64,000 nt of DNA, from contig NZ_CP033896.1 of the NCBI RefSeq assembly GCF_003813965.1, forward strand, positions 1,736,001 to 1,800,000, in the 5' to 3' direction. The position numbers and the translations under genes were made by a program. The notes under the pieces are model-generated. The model was not told the origin of the DNA. It saw nothing but the letters and a program-made list of their open reading frames with translations, and did no database searches. Shown here one piece after another: positions 18,597 through 30,015 of this stretch. Each line of letters opens with the position of its first letter. Position 1 is the stretch's first letter. Origin of the DNA: Corynebacterium choanae. GTDB lineage: Bacteria > Actinomycetota > Actinomycetes > Mycobacteriales > Mycobacteriaceae.

Positions 18597-20636
18597 TTAC
18601 AGGCTTGGCCGGGAACGACGAACATCGTCCTCGTTCACCTCGACATCGGCGCTAGACATCGGCACCAGCGTAGGAACCACCATAGGACGGCGACGCCACT
18701 TCGACTCTACGAAGCGGGAAATCTTTCGCCGCAGTTTCTGTGCCATGCGGTAAGGGTCATTTTCCCCTTCAGTGGCGAGATTATGGAGCACATCGCGTGC
18801 CATGTCCCGCACCTCAGGCATCATGTCACCGGCATCATCAGAGAAGCCCTTAGTAGTTACCGTCGGCATGCCGAGCAGTAGGCCAGTGCGGTTATCCATC
18901 ACTGCGGTAATCGAGATCAGACCACCCTCGCCCATAGAAGTACGATCGGCAAGCACTTCATCGTCAATATCACCCATGGTGACACCGTCGACATACAGGT
19001 GACCGATTGGGATTTGTCCAACGACCCGCGCGAGACCATCAACCAGATCGACAACGACACCGTTTTGCGCCAACACCACATTGTCACGTTCCACACCGGT
19101 GGATACAGCAAGTTCCTTATTAGCCCGCAGGTGGCGCCATTCACCGTGCACCGGCATCGCATTGACCGGACGCACCGCGTTATATAGGAACAACAACTCG
19201 CCGGCGAAGCCGTGTCCGGAGGTGTGGATCTTTGCATCTTTACCGGTAACAACTGTCGCCCCGATTTGGGCAAGCATATTGATCACACCGTAGACAGCTT
19301 CCTCGTTCCCAGGAACCAGCGAAGACGACAGAATAATAAGATCACCGTCGCGAACAGTGATTTGCCGATGCTCGCGGCGCGCCATCCGGGACAACGCTGC
19401 CATCGGTTCACCCTGGGTGCCGGTGGTAATCAGCATCACCTTGTGCGGAGCCATTTTTGCCGCATCATCCATGGTGATAAAGGTGTCTTTTGGTGCCTTC
19501 AAATAGCCTAACTGGGTGGCAATTTCCATATTGCGCACCATTGACCGGCCAGAGAAAGCAACCTTTCGACCAGCAGCAACGGCAGCATCCACTGCAGTCT
19601 GCACGCGGTAGACATTTGATGCGAAGGAAGCCAGAATAACGCGCTGTTTCGCATCAGCAACCAGACGATTCAACGTTGGGCGAATGTCTGCCTCCGAGCC
19701 GGAGATGCCCGGCACAGTAGCATTGGTCGAATCGCACATGAACAGATCCACACCCTCGTCGCCGTAGCGGGAGATTGCCGGCAAATCAGTTGGTTTGCCG
19801 TCTGTTGGGGTCTGGTCGAGTTTGATATCGCCAGTGTGCAGAATTGTCCCGGCACCGGTGGTGAGTACGACACCAAGACAGTCAGGGATCGAGTGGTTGA
19901 CGGTAAAGAACCGCACCTGGAACGGCCCATACTTCACATCCGAAGTATTGGTTACTTCGGTGAGTTTTGGCTTTTGGCGATGCTCACGACACTTCGCAGC
20001 AATCAGCGCACAAGTGAATTTGGAGGCGACAATCGGCAAATCCGGGCGAAGTTTCAACAGCCACGGAATTGCGCCGATATGGTCTTCGTGGCCATGGGTG
20101 ACCACAAGCGCCTCAACTTTGTCGAGTCGGTCTTCAATATAGGAGAAGTCCGGCAAAATCAGATCGACCCCTGGTTCCCCCGATGAGGGAAACAGCACAC
20201 CGCAGTCAAGCAGCAAAAGGCGACCCTGATATTCGAAGACAGTCATATTTCGACCGATCTCCGAAATACCGCCGAGGGCGACGATGCGCATACCGTCGCG
20301 TGGTGCTTTTGGCGGCTCAGGTAGACGTTCAGTCAGGTCAGCGCCTTGCATCAGCTTCACAACGGTACGACCGGTTCGCCGTGACTGGCCTGCCGATCCG
20401 CGATTGTTCGAATTTTTTGGTGCACCGTCGCGGGATGACTGCTGTGCTGCCTGTGCGGCGGTGTCTTTGCCACGTCCACCACGCGAGCGGGTTCGTGAAC
20501 CACGTCGTTTGGTAGCGGCTTGATCACCCGACTCGTTCCCGTTGGATGGTGTAGTTGCTGCGGCTTGTGTTTCTGCTGCCGCTGGCGGGCCGGCCTGCCG
20601 GGACGCCTTTCGGGATCGATTGCGGGGTTCTGTCAT
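18597..20636 (-). CDS. rnj: ribonuclease J
   Basis: Metallo-beta-lactamase/beta-CASP ribonuclease with 5'-3' exo- and endonuclease activity in mRNA decay and rRNA processing. The 679-residue product has a basic, low-complexity N-terminal extension of about 115 residues (Gly/Arg/Ser/Ala-rich), then [20 protein letters not shown]. The zinc motif [12 protein letters not shown] is near residues 179-190, [15 protein letters not shown] and [11 protein letters not shown] follow, and beta-CASP has the region [16 protein letters not shown] and [19 protein letters not shown]. The ATG overlaps the dapA stop by four bases (ATGA), so rnj is co-translated with dapA, the known actinobacterial pairing. Confidence 0.96.
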   Translation of the reverse strand: MTEPRNRSRKASRQAGPPAAAETQAAATTPSNGNESGDQAATKRRGSRTRSRGGRGKDTAAQAAQQSSRDGAPKNSNNRGSAGQSRRTGRTVVKLMQGADLTERLPEPPKAPRDGMRIVALGGISEIGRNMTVFEYQGRLLLLDCGVLFPSSGEPGVDLILPDFSYIEDRLDKVEALVVTHGHEDHIGAIPWLLKLRPDLPIVASKFTCALIAAKCREHRQKPKLTEVTNTSDVKYGPFQVRFFTVNHSIPDCLGVVLTTGAGTILHTGDIKLDQTPTDGKPTDLPAISRYGDEGVDLFMCDSTNATVPGISGSEADIRPTLNRLVADAKQRVILASFASNVYRVQTAVDAAVAAGRKVAFSGRSMVRNMEIATQLGYLKAPKDTFITMDDAAKMAPHKVMLITTGTQGEPMAALSRMARREHRQITVRDGDLIILSSSLVPGNEEAVYGVINMLAQIGATVVTGKDAKIHTSGHGFAGELLFLYNAVRPVNAMPVHGEWRHLRANKELAVSTGVERDNVVLAQNGVVVDLVDGLARVVGQIPIGHLYVDGVTMGDIDDEVLADRTSMGEGGLISITAVMDNRTGLLLGMPTVTTKGFSDDAGDMMPEVRDMARDVLHNLATEGENDPYRMAQKLRRKISRFVESKWRRRPMVVPTLVPMSSADVEVNEDDVRRSRPSL

Positions 20637-21541
20637 GAAATTACTCCAGCTTGTTGTAAATATTGTTGTAAAAGTGTTTGCTGCTCAACTGATGGCGGGA
20701 TTTGTGGCAGTCGAGGATCCCCGACTGGCAGCCCGACAAGGTCAAGTGCAGCTTTCGCAAAGCTCACCCCGCCAAGCATGGCTTGGGCACGGGTCAGCGG
20801 TAGAAGTTCGTGTTGAATGCGTCGCGCCTGGGCAAGATCACCTGCAGCGCACGCATCATAGAGGGCACGCAATTTATCGGCGGCAACGTGGCCGACCACA
20901 GAGATAAACCCGGAAGCACCAACAGCTAGCCAGGCGAGATTCAAAGGATCATCACCGGAATACCAGGCAAGCTCTGTTTGCTGAATTAAGGCAGCAGCAG
21001 CTGCTAAATCACCTTTGGCATCCTTGACCGCGGCGACCGTAGGTAGCTCTGCTAGCCGAAGGATTGTCTCAGTTGCAATTGGTGTTGCTGTCCGGCCGGG
21101 AATGTCGTAGAGACAAATCGGCAAGTCGGTAGCTCCGGCTACAGCCTTAAAGTGCTGATAGACGCCTTCTTGTGGCGGCTTCGAATAGTACGGGGTGACC
21201 ACTAGCAACGAGTCAGCACCAGCGTCGGCTGCTTTTTTGGCAAGCGCTACCGAATGTGCGGTGTTGTAGGAACCGGCACCAGCGCAAAGAATCACTTTGT
21301 CGCCGACTTCTTGGCGAATTTCTTTAATGAGGGTGATTTTTTCAGCGTCGCTGGTAGTTGGCGATTCACCAGTGGTGCCGCCAAGTACGAGTGCGTCACA
21401 TCCTTGCGAGACCAGGGTTGCTGCCAGCTTTCGTCCGGCGGCAACGTCAAGCGCCCCGTCAGATCCAAACGGGGTCACCATTGCGACAGCGACAGTTCCG
21501 AACGAACTCGCGCCTCTGGTGGCAATCAATCCTGTACTCAT
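20633..21541 (-). CDS. dapA: 4-hydroxy-tetrahydrodipicolinate synthase
   Basis: Class I aldolase that condenses pyruvate with aspartate semialdehyde in lysine and diaminopimelate synthesis, 302 residues. Motifs are [48 protein letters not shown] with the catalytic Tyr, LYDIPGRTA, and VKDAKGD carrying the Schiff-base Lys. The frame is open up to 21646, but ATG 21541 ([15 protein letters not shown]) matches the family length. The start has no strong ribosome binding site. The stop overlaps the rnj start. dapB lies about 1.1 kb upstream with thyX between, the arrangement found in corynebacteria. Confidence 0.96.
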   Translation of the reverse strand: MSTGLIATRGASSFGTVAVAMVTPFGSDGALDVAAGRKLAATLVSQGCDALVLGGTTGESPTTSDAEKITLIKEIRQEVGDKVILCAGAGSYNTAHSVALAKKAADAGADSLLVVTPYYSKPPQEGVYQHFKAVAGATDLPICLYDIPGRTATPIATETILRLAELPTVAAVKDAKGDLAAAAALIQQTELAWYSGDDPLNLAWLAVGASGFISVVGHVAADKLRALYDACAAGDLAQARRIQHELLPLTRAQAMLGGVSFAKAALDLVGLPVGDPRLPQIPPSVEQQTLLQQYLQQAGVIS

Positions 21542-21806
21542 ATCTGTAAGGCTACCTGGAACTATCACAAATCTACATTTCGGGGTTCTATTTCGACCCG
21601 TGGGCACCGCCAACTTCCCGGTGTGACGGGTGTCCCCCGCCGCCATCCTCTGCCGTATGCAGCGATCAGCGATGTATCTTGTCTTGGAGCAGACCTCGTC
21701 GATTGCAGCATTGGTGTGCTGCTACCGGTTGCTATCGACCAGCTTGTGCAACGACTGGCTGCTGCGGTGCGGACTCTGCCCGAAAGCGGAGAGTGCGGGA
21801 CACTAT

Positions 21807-22562
21807 TTAGTAATCATTGACATACGGGGATGAGGCCATCACTGTACCGTCGCTGAGGGTGGTGATTTCGAAATCAGCAAACACCACCGGTGCCACCTTT
21901 TGCAGCTGCCGCAGAATTTCCACTGCCAGGTTACGCATCTCCGGATCGGCGTGTTCGGTGGCACGCATCCCTAAGAAATGTCTCCACGCCCGATAGTTTC
22001 CGGTGACGACCACCCGTGATTCTGTACAGTTCGGCAGTACTGCCCGAGCAGCTTGGCGGGCTTGTTTGCGTCGCAGCAACGCATTTGGTTCACCAGCAAA
22101 CCGATCTTCTAATGCTTCAAGTAGTTCGGTGAACGCAAACCTGGCATCGTCGCATACTTGGTCAAAAAGCTGAGTAAGCACCGGATCTTGGGCGATGACT
22201 TCGGGGATGACCACATGTGCGTCTGGCCCGTCGTGCACAAACCGTTGCGATAGTTGAGAAAATGACAGATGCCGGTGACGCACAAATTCTTGGGTCAACG
22301 ACCGGGAGATACCACGCACATAAAATGTTGCGCTGGCGTGTTCGAGTACTGCCATGTGCCCAACTTCGAGAATGTGGCGAAGATATGCCTCATTGGTGGC
22401 GGTTCGTGGGTTGGGTTTGTCGAAGGATTCGTAGCATGCTCGACCGGCGAACTCGGCCACCGCTTGTCCCCCCGGCGCGCTAGTGGAAAACGGAATGTCG
22501 ACGGGTGGATGAAATTCGGTGGATGCGATGAGTTGGACCGATAGGCTGCTGTGCGTCGCCAT
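21807..22562 (-). CDS. thyX: flavin-dependent thymidylate synthase
   Basis: Makes dTMP from dUMP using FAD and methylenetetrahydrofolate. The 251-residue product carries the ThyX signature RHRx7S at residues 95-105 ([11 protein letters not shown]). Other family stretches are [39 protein letters not shown] and [13 protein letters not shown] sequence near the end. ATG 22562 has GGAG six bases upstream. It lies 52 bases after dapB on the same strand and is probably co-transcribed with it. Confidence 0.96.
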   Translation of the reverse strand: MATHSSLSVQLIASTEFHPPVDIPFSTSAPGGQAVAEFAGRACYESFDKPNPRTATNEAYLRHILEVGHMAVLEHASATFYVRGISRSLTQEFVRHRHLSFSQLSQRFVHDGPDAHVVIPEVIAQDPVLTQLFDQVCDDARFAFTELLEALEDRFAGEPNALLRRKQARQAARAVLPNCTESRVVVTGNYRAWRHFLGMRATEHADPEMRNLAVEILRQLQKVAPVVFADFEITTLSDGTVMASSPYVNDY

Positions 22563-22614
22563 AGGGTTCTCCGGGTCGGTGCGGTGGGTGGATTTGCTGG
22601 TGTCCTGGAATGGT

Positions 22615-23424
<810 letters not shown>

Positions 23425-23538
23425 TTATGAGTGTAGAGCGTGTTGTGTGTTGGGGTGCAGTGGGCTTGGTGTGTTGTGGTGCGCTGGTGTGTCGCGTCGG
23501 TGGGTGAAGGGTTGTTTAGGGTTGGCTTGCTGGTGCCG

Positions 23539-23544
23539 TAGGCT
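23539..23544 (+). promoter_or_regulatory. -10 element of the ABC exporter operon
   Basis: TAGGCT ends 8 bases before the GTG start at 23553, as expected of a leaderless operon. Confidence 0.5.
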
Positions 23545-23552
23545 AGCGGTTT

Positions 23553-25439
23553 GTGAGTGGTTTGAAAAAGCAGTCTGCAGGTATGGATGCTGCGGGGCGG
23601 GATGGCAGGCCCGAGCCGGGTGCTGAGGCACGTTCTGTGGGTAATTCTGGGGGTGTATCGACAGGTGTTGGGGGGCATCCTGGGGGCAAGCCGGCAGGTC
23701 ATCCGCATGGTGGGGTTGTGGGCGGCAGCGCGGTGGATCCGGTGGTGCGGGGGTCTGTGCCACGGTGGGGGGTAGTGGGTTGTGTGTTGTTGAGTTGGTT
23801 GCAAACCGCTGGGCTGGTTGGGGTGTTTGCGGTTGCTAGTGAGGTGCTGGTGGCTGCTACTACTGGTGTGCCGGTTGCTGTCCGGTGGGGTTGGTGGTTT
23901 GCGGGGTGGGTGTTGGTTGCGGCTGTAGCTGCGGCTGGGTTGGGGTGGCTGCGATCGTGGCTGGTTGCCAGGTGCACGGTGGCGTTGCGGGAGGCGCTGG
24001 TGGCAGCCAAAGTGGCGGCGTGGCGTCCGGGGGCGCCGGTTGGGGGCGGGGATTTTTCCGCGCTCGTTATGCAGGCGGTGGAGAAAACTGCGGCGTTTCG
24101 GGCTGGGTTTATAGGTCCTATGCTCGGCAATCTCACTGCCCCGTTTGTGGCGTTGCTGATTGTGGGCGGCTTGGGCGATTGGGTTGCTGCGGCAGCAATT
24201 GGGTTGTGTGTGTTATTAGTGCCGGTGGCGGTAGCTGTGTTTCGTCGTTTCTCGAAACCGGTTGGGGTGGCGTATCGACAGGCAAATCAAGCATTGTCCG
24301 CATCGTTTTTAGCGGCAGTCGGCGCGTTGGAGATGTTGGTGTATGCCAATGCTGCGGATCGGGTGGAGGCGAGTTTAGCTGCCCGCGGTGAAACGTTGCG
24401 GCGCCGGGTGATGCAGTTGCTGCGCATTAATCAGCTGTTGATCTTGGTGGTTGATGGGGTGTTTTTCCTGGCAACTGTTCTCGTTGGGGTGGTGGTGCTC
24501 GGTGTGCGGGCAAGCCAGGGTGCTATTGATCCTGCTGCGGCGCTGCTGATCATGCTGGTGTGTACGTTGGTGGTCGGTCCTGTTGATAGTGTTGGCCAGT
24601 TTTTCTATATCGGCATTGCAGGCAGGGCTACGCAGCGGGCAATGAGTGGCGCATTGGCGGGGTTGCGCCGCCAAACTGGTCGTCCTGTGCCGGATACGGA
24701 TTCCCGCACTGCGTTATCGCTCACCCCGGCTGATGGGGCTGATTGCCGGCTGCGGTTGGTTGATGTTGCCGTGGGTTTTGGGCACCAGGAGCCACTTGTT
24801 GCCGGGGTGTCGTTTACTGCCCGCCCGGGCGAGATTGTGGCGATTGTGGGGGATTCCGGGGTCGGGAAGTCAACGTTGTTGTCTGCGGTTGCTGGTGCAC
24901 CGGTGGTGACACACGGCACGATTTTCGTCGGTGACACCCCGGTGACCCCTGCTACGAGTGCACGGTTGCGGGAGTTGATTGCTGTGGTGGAACAGCAGCC
25001 GCTGATGTTTCACGACACGATTCGTGCGAATCTGGTCGTAGCTAACCCGTCGGCATCGGCCGATGAGCTTGCCGCCGCTGTGGAGATTGCTGGGCTTTCC
25101 GCGACGATTGCGCGTCTTCCCCAGGGGCTTGATACCCCTGTGGGGGATGCTGGCGGGTTGGTTTCTGGCGGTCAAGCTCAAAGAATCAGTATTGCTCGGG
25201 CAGCGTTAGCTAACCGACCAATCGTGCTCTTGGATGAGCCGACCTCGCAGGTCGATTTGCATACGGAACAGCAAATCACCTCCGCGTTGCGGCGGCTTGC
25301 CCGCGGCCGGGTGACGCTGATTGTCAGCCACCGGCCGGCACCGGTTGCACTCGCCGATCAAGTGATCAATCTCAACGACTATCGTCCTGCTGGACCGGTA
25401 GCGGAACAACCTAAAGGGGAAAGGACCTGCCGATCATGA
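23553..25439 (+). CDS. ABC exporter half-transporter, subunit 1 (CydD-like)
   Basis: Fused permease-ATPase of 628 residues. After a Gly-rich start, about six hydrophobic segments span residues 70-340. The nucleotide-binding domain follows: Walker A GDSGVGKS near 432, signature VSGGQ near 535, Walker B IVLLDEPTS near 558 and H-loop LIVSHRP. It overlaps the next gene by four bases (ATGA), so the two probably form a heterodimer. The pair resembles CydD/CydC thiol exporters, but no cydAB genes are nearby, so substrate is open. The first half uses G- and T-rich codons (GTG, TTG, GGG), unlike subunit 2. The GTG start has a -10 box 8 bases upstream. Confidence 0.85.
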   Translation: MSGLKKQSAGMDAAGRDGRPEPGAEARSVGNSGGVSTGVGGHPGGKPAGHPHGGVVGGSAVDPVVRGSVPRWGVVGCVLLSWLQTAGLVGVFAVASEVLVAATTGVPVAVRWGWWFAGWVLVAAVAAAGLGWLRSWLVARCTVALREALVAAKVAAWRPGAPVGGGDFSALVMQAVEKTAAFRAGFIGPMLGNLTAPFVALLIVGGLGDWVAAAAIGLCVLLVPVAVAVFRRFSKPVGVAYRQANQALSASFLAAVGALEMLVYANAADRVEASLAARGETLRRRVMQLLRINQLLILVVDGVFFLATVLVGVVVLGVRASQGAIDPAAALLIMLVCTLVVGPVDSVGQFFYIGIAGRATQRAMSGALAGLRRQTGRPVPDTDSRTALSLTPADGADCRLRLVDVAVGFGHQEPLVAGVSFTARPGEIVAIVGDSGVGKSTLLSAVAGAPVVTHGTIFVGDTPVTPATSARLRELIAVVEQQPLMFHDTIRANLVVANPSASADELAAAVEIAGLSATIARLPQGLDTPVGDAGGLVSGGQAQRISIARAALANRPIVLLDEPTSQVDLHTEQQITSALRRLARGRVTLIVSHRPAPVALADQVINLNDYRPAGPVAEQPKGERTCRS

Positions 25440-27277
25440 CGCATCCTCCTGTTCATAACGCCGCGCACCACGTCACTTCCTCGACTGCGGCACCCCGTCT
25501 CCTCGTTGATCCTTCCCGCCGCTGGTCGCTGCTTCGCTGGCTGATCAGCATGACTCGGGATCTCCACGGCCCGTTATGGCTTGCGGTGGGGTGTCGGCTG
25601 CTCGCGCAAACCGCGACCGTCATTATTTGGATCCTCGCCTGCCGTACCGTGCTGAGCGCCGCAGCCGAGCATCGCTTCCCGCCACGGTCGCTGGTCGTGC
25701 TGCTTACGGTGTTGATTCTTGCTAAAGCGACACTGCGCTATGCCGAACAATATGCGGGACATTTCGTGGCGTTTCGTGCCCTGCAACGGCTCCGGGATCG
25801 GTTTATTGCTGCGCTGATTCCCCGCACCCCGGCAGTCACCGCCACGGTTGGCCGGGCGAAACTCACCCAGCAAGCCACCAGCGACATTGACCGGATTGAA
25901 GTGATTTTCGCGCACACCCTTCCCCCGGCGATCACCGCAATCCTTCTACCAATCGGGGTGTGCCTCACCGTCGGGCTGTGCTGCAGTTGGCCGCTCGCCT
26001 TCGCTGTGGCAGTCCCTAGCCTATTCACCCTGGTAGTGATTCCTGTCTTCACCACCCCGCTATCGTGGACTCAAGCTACCGCTGTCGCTGCCGCCCGCAG
26101 TGCCACCAGCCGCCATATTGCCGACACTCTTGCCGGCGCTGGTCTTCTCGGGCAGTACGGCACCGTCAGCCATCGCCTTGCCGAAACCAGAGTCATACTT
26201 CACCGACAAGCCGAAGCCACCCGCCGTCTTGGGTGGATCAGCGCCCTCCAATTGGGCGCTAACCAGTTCAGCAATCTCACCGGCATCGGGATCATTATTG
26301 TCACTGGCATCACCACCGGAGCGACTAGCGAAGCACTAGTGACCACCCTGGTTGCCTTCATCGCCCTGTGGACACCCATGAAAGCTGTCACCGAATTCGC
26401 CGGCTCATTGGACGAAGGATTCGCGGCCACCGCCCGGCTAGCCACCACAATGCAATCCCCGCTCCCGCCGTCGCCGACAACACCAGCCCAGCAACCTTTC
26501 ACCACCTCATCCCAAACATCTCAATCTGCCGCACGCCAAGCGGTGTTTACCCTCACCGACGTAGGGTTTACTTATCCGTCAACCGACACCGCAGCCGGCA
26601 GCACCCCAACCGCCGAACCCACCCTCACCGGGATTACCACCACCATCGCCTGCGGCCACACCGCAATCGTGGGCGTATCCGGATCCGGGAAATCCACCCT
26701 CGCCCGACTCCTTGTTGCCGGCATCCAACCCACCTGCGGCACCATCACCTATCAAGGACAGCCCCTTTCCAGCATCGACCCCCAGCTACTCCGCAAGCAT
26801 GTCTGCCTCCTTAGCCAACGCGACACGCTCATCACCGGCACGCTGCGGGACAACATTGCGCTGCGCAATCCTGCAGCCACCGACACCGAAATACGGCAAG
26901 CACTTACTGCTGTAGCCCTCGACTCTTGGGTTGACTCCCTCGACGCCGGCCTGGACACCATACTCGGCGACGAACACACCCCTGTCTCCGGTGGACAAAC
27001 CAGCCGCATTATTATCGCCCGTGCCTTCGTCGACAATCCGGAAGTAGTCATTCTCGACGAAGCACTCCGCGGCATCGACACCTCCACTGCCCGCACGATC
27101 CTCGCCCGAATCCTGCAACGCTTCCCCACTGTCATCGACATCACCCACCGGGTCGACCTCATCGCCGACAACACCCAGGTTCGCCAACTTGACGCCGGCA
27201 CACTCGTTGCCAGCGGCACAGCTGACACCCTCTTGCACACCAATCACTGGTATCAGCAGCTCGCCGCCATCACCTAA
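25436..27277 (+). CDS. ABC exporter half-transporter, subunit 2 (CydC-like)
   Basis: Second permease-ATPase fusion of the pair, 613 residues, with a membrane domain over roughly residues 40-320. The ATPase has Walker A GVSGSGKS near 415, signature VSGGQ near 517, and a Walker B VVILDEALRGID near 537 in which the usual DEPTSxLD is altered to DEALRGID; the catalytic Glu is kept. The H-loop His is in DITHRVD. The ATG overlaps the stop of subunit 1. Codon choice is C-ending (GCC, ACC), in sharp contrast to subunit 1. The substrate cannot be told from the sequence; CydC-type thiol export, peptide or lipid export are all possible. Confidence 0.85.
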   Translation: MTHPPVHNAAHHVTSSTAAPRLLVDPSRRWSLLRWLISMTRDLHGPLWLAVGCRLLAQTATVIIWILACRTVLSAAAEHRFPPRSLVVLLTVLILAKATLRYAEQYAGHFVAFRALQRLRDRFIAALIPRTPAVTATVGRAKLTQQATSDIDRIEVIFAHTLPPAITAILLPIGVCLTVGLCCSWPLAFAVAVPSLFTLVVIPVFTTPLSWTQATAVAAARSATSRHIADTLAGAGLLGQYGTVSHRLAETRVILHRQAEATRRLGWISALQLGANQFSNLTGIGIIIVTGITTGATSEALVTTLVAFIALWTPMKAVTEFAGSLDEGFAATARLATTMQSPLPPSPTTPAQQPFTTSSQTSQSAARQAVFTLTDVGFTYPSTDTAAGSTPTAEPTLTGITTTIACGHTAIVGVSGSGKSTLARLLVAGIQPTCGTITYQGQPLSSIDPQLLRKHVCLLSQRDTLITGTLRDNIALRNPAATDTEIRQALTAVALDSWVDSLDAGLDTILGDEHTPVSGGQTSRIIIARAFVDNPEVVILDEALRGIDTSTARTILARILQRFPTVIDITHRVDLIADNTQVRQLDAGTLVASGTADTLLHTNHWYQQLAAIT

Positions 27278-27420
27278 CCATTCGTCTGCGGCAAGCCCAT
27301 CCCGAAAACCACAGCAAACCCCTCACGGCTCCCGGTCGGCGGCAACGCCGGCGCGCCAACAATCGCGGAAACGTATCCCACCCCCAGATAGCCCACCAGC
27401 TGCACTGGCGCCGGAATAGG

Positions 27421-27458
27421 CCACGGGCTCAACCCAAAACATTGGGATGAGCCCGTGG
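27421..27458. terminator. hairpin between the ABC pair and galK
   Basis: An 11-bp perfect stem (27421-27431 with 27448-27458), extended by three inner G-C pairs, lies between convergent genes. No T-tract, but the location fits a shared terminator. Confidence 0.6.
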
Positions 27459-27474
27459 TGCTACCTGTGTACCG

Positions 27475-28722
27475 CTATTTGACGCGGCGAGCCCCAGCCG
27501 ACGGGACAGCCACTAAAAATTCCGGTGTGGCAAGACCGGCCTGTGCGGCCGCATCAGCCACCGCGCGACACAGCGATTCAACCTTGTCCACCGCCACCAA
27601 TGCGATCGCCGAACCACCAAACCCGCCACCTGTCATGCGGGCACCCAACGCCCCCGCAGCCATGGCAGCTTCCTGCGCCGAATCCAACTCGGCACAAGAG
27701 ACCTCATAGTCGTCACGCAGCGACACATGGGAGGCTTGCATCGATTGGCCGAACGCCGCAAAGTCTTGCGCCCGCAGCTGTGCAATAGCACGCTTGGTAC
27801 GGTCAATCTCGGAAACGACATGGGTCACCCGCCGCCGCACCATAGCAACATAGTCGTCACGGTCTGTTGCTGCTGGTACATGCTCAGCAGCCCACGCCGC
27901 AGCCTGCTCCGGTGCATCGGCGATCTTCCGCAACGGTGCCCCAAGCGCCTCGGTAACCGCATCAATAACACCCCGCCTTGATGCATACTGTCCATCAGCC
28001 AGCGAATGCGGGGCATTAGTATTCATCACCACAATCGCTAGCCCGTGTCCGGCAAAATCCGCCGGCACCTGCACAGTAGAGTTGTCGGCATAGTCAATTG
28101 CCAACGCCGCGCCCGGCTGACCCAGCAGCGAAATGGTCTGATCCAGCCCACCAGTAGACGCCCCCACCACTTCGTTCTCGGCCCGAATACAGCACGGAAT
28201 CAGCGCTCGACGGGTGGCTGGGTCAACAGTTTTCCCAGTCGCCAACTCCACTGCACCAACAGCAACCGAACACTCCAACGCCGCCGACGACGACAAGCCG
28301 GCACCCAGTGGCACATCCGAAACCAGCGCAATATTCAACCCCCGTGCCGGCATCAGACCAGCTTCAACCGCAGCCCAAATCGCCCCGGCGGCATACCCTG
28401 CCCAGTTTGCTGGCTCACCAGGACCTATCTGCGACAAATCAATGGAATATTCGACCGGTTCAGATCCCCCGGGAACGAGAGACACCAACGAGATGCGGTT
28501 ATCGTCGCGCAAATCCATCGCCGCGAACGTCGACTGTGTCAACGCAAACGGTAAACACACCCCGGCCGCATAATCCACATGCTCCCCGATAAGATTCACC
28601 CGCCCCGGTGCCGCCCACACCCCGCGCGGTGACGCACCGAAATGCTGCTGATACAACGCAGCCGCTGCGGCCGCACCAGCTGTGTCATCCCGTGAAGAAA
28701 CAAACAGTTGAGAATCCATCAT
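27475..28722 (-). CDS. galK: galactokinase
   Basis: GHMP-family kinase that phosphorylates galactose at C1 in the Leloir pathway, 415 residues. The galactokinase signature GRVNLIGEH is at residues 40-48 (with VDYAAGVCLPFAL), the ATP-binding motif PLGAGLSSSAALE near 190, and the C-terminal GHMP motif MTGGGFGGSAIAL. An ATG pair at 28722/28719 is preceded by GAGG and AAGG stretches. It is the last gene of the operon symporter - small membrane protein - galT - galK. No galE or mutarotase gene is in this window. Confidence 0.95.
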   Translation of the reverse strand: MMDSQLFVSSRDDTAGAAAAAALYQQHFGASPRGVWAAPGRVNLIGEHVDYAAGVCLPFALTQSTFAAMDLRDDNRISLVSLVPGGSEPVEYSIDLSQIGPGEPANWAGYAAGAIWAAVEAGLMPARGLNIALVSDVPLGAGLSSSAALECSVAVGAVELATGKTVDPATRRALIPCCIRAENEVVGASTGGLDQTISLLGQPGAALAIDYADNSTVQVPADFAGHGLAIVVMNTNAPHSLADGQYASRRGVIDAVTEALGAPLRKIADAPEQAAAWAAEHVPAATDRDDYVAMVRRRVTHVVSEIDRTKRAIAQLRAQDFAAFGQSMQASHVSLRDDYEVSCAELDSAQEAAMAAGALGARMTGGGFGGSAIALVAVDKVESLCRAVADAAAQAGLATPEFLVAVPSAGARRVK

Positions 28723-28826
28723 TGCCTTACCACCTCAAATACACATTGAACCTAGGCCACGGTGGTAACCATTTTCAGCCTCCGCGGGGCGGCCTGGGAA
28801 CCGCCCACTGCACCGAGGGAAAACCG

Positions 28827-29990
28827 TTACGCTAGTTGCCGAAAACGATCCGCAATATGTTCTGGGGTGGTGTCATTGATCCACGCCCCCATTGCCGATT
28901 CGCTGCCAGCTAAAAACTTCATACGACCAGCCTGCCGCATCAAGGAATACACCTGCAGATGGAACCGCACATATTGGCGATCCTCCCCTGTCGGCGCCTG
29001 ATTCCAGGCGGCAATATAAGGGGTTTTCTCCACCCCATCGAAGAACCGATCAAGACGCTGCAGCATGTCCTTATACATCGCTGCCAGCTCATCTTTTTCA
29101 GGATCTGTAAGTTCCGTGAAATCCTTCACATCCCGCTTCGGCATAATCATAAATTCAATCGGCCACTTCGCCGCTGCGGGCACAAATGCCACAAAATATT
29201 CGCCATCGTGCAGCACCCGGCGCGCCGACTCGCATTCCGCCGCCAACACTGCTGCAAACAAATCTTCACCATGCTCAGCACGATACTGTTTGGCCTGTGC
29301 CACAATCGCCTTCGTGCGCGGCGGCACAAACGGATAGGCGTAAATCTGGCCGTGTGGATGCTGCAAGGTCACCCCGATTTCTTCACCCCGGTTTTCGAAA
29401 GGAAACACCTGCTCGATACCGTCGATTGCCTGTAACGCAGCGGTACGATGCGCCCATGCTTCAATGACTGTCCGAATCCGGCTGACCGACAGATCCTTAA
29501 ACGAGGCTGACACATCCGGGGTGAAACACACCACTTCACAGCGTCCACGGGCTGGCAGCCGCGGAAACACCGCTGCCCCGTCAACGGTGTGCTCTGACAC
29601 CGCTGCTGGATCCATATGCAGCGAAAATGAAGGGAACCGATTTTCAAACACCACCACGTTGTAGTCATCGGCAGGTATTTCCGTGGGTAACTGTCCAGCA
29701 GTGGAAGGCGCCAACGGATTTGCATTTGCCGGCGGCATGAACGTCCGATTCATCCGGTGGGCAGCCATTGTTGTCCAATCACCGGTGAGTGGATCACGGC
29801 GCATCTCAGAGACAGTTGCGGCCTCCGGTAATTCCCGCGGATCGACCAGTGTTCGGGTTTGCTCCCCCGACACATATGGCTCCGAGTCGTCGAAGTACAA
29901 CAGTTCACGACCGTCAGCCATTGTCATTGGGGTGACTCGGACCCGATGGTTCGAACCGGTGGTTTGTGGTGTTGATGATTGCGTGCTCAT
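28827..29990 (-). CDS. galT: galactose-1-phosphate uridylyltransferase
   Basis: Exchanges UMP between UDP-glucose and galactose-1-phosphate, 387 residues. The active-site HPHGQIY with nucleophilic His is near residue 210. Upstream RDPLTGDWTTMAAHRMNR and VVVFENRFPSFSLHMD match the type I GalT fold; ENRGEEIGVTLQHPHGQ is intact. The C-terminal part has FHLQVYSLMRQAGRMKFLAGSESAMGAWINDTTPE. ATG 29990 has no strong ribosome binding site. It lies 104 bases before galK and 25 bases after the small membrane protein gene. The usual zinc Cys pair of E. coli GalT is not obvious. Confidence 0.95.
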   Translation of the reverse strand: MSTQSSTPQTTGSNHRVRVTPMTMADGRELLYFDDSEPYVSGEQTRTLVDPRELPEAATVSEMRRDPLTGDWTTMAAHRMNRTFMPPANANPLAPSTAGQLPTEIPADDYNVVVFENRFPSFSLHMDPAAVSEHTVDGAAVFPRLPARGRCEVVCFTPDVSASFKDLSVSRIRTVIEAWAHRTAALQAIDGIEQVFPFENRGEEIGVTLQHPHGQIYAYPFVPPRTKAIVAQAKQYRAEHGEDLFAAVLAAECESARRVLHDGEYFVAFVPAAAKWPIEFMIMPKRDVKDFTELTDPEKDELAAMYKDMLQRLDRFFDGVEKTPYIAAWNQAPTGEDRQYVRFHLQVYSLMRQAGRMKFLAGSESAMGAWINDTTPEHIADRFRQLA

Positions 29991-30015
29991 AGCAGGCGGT
30001 TTTTCACTCGCTTTT

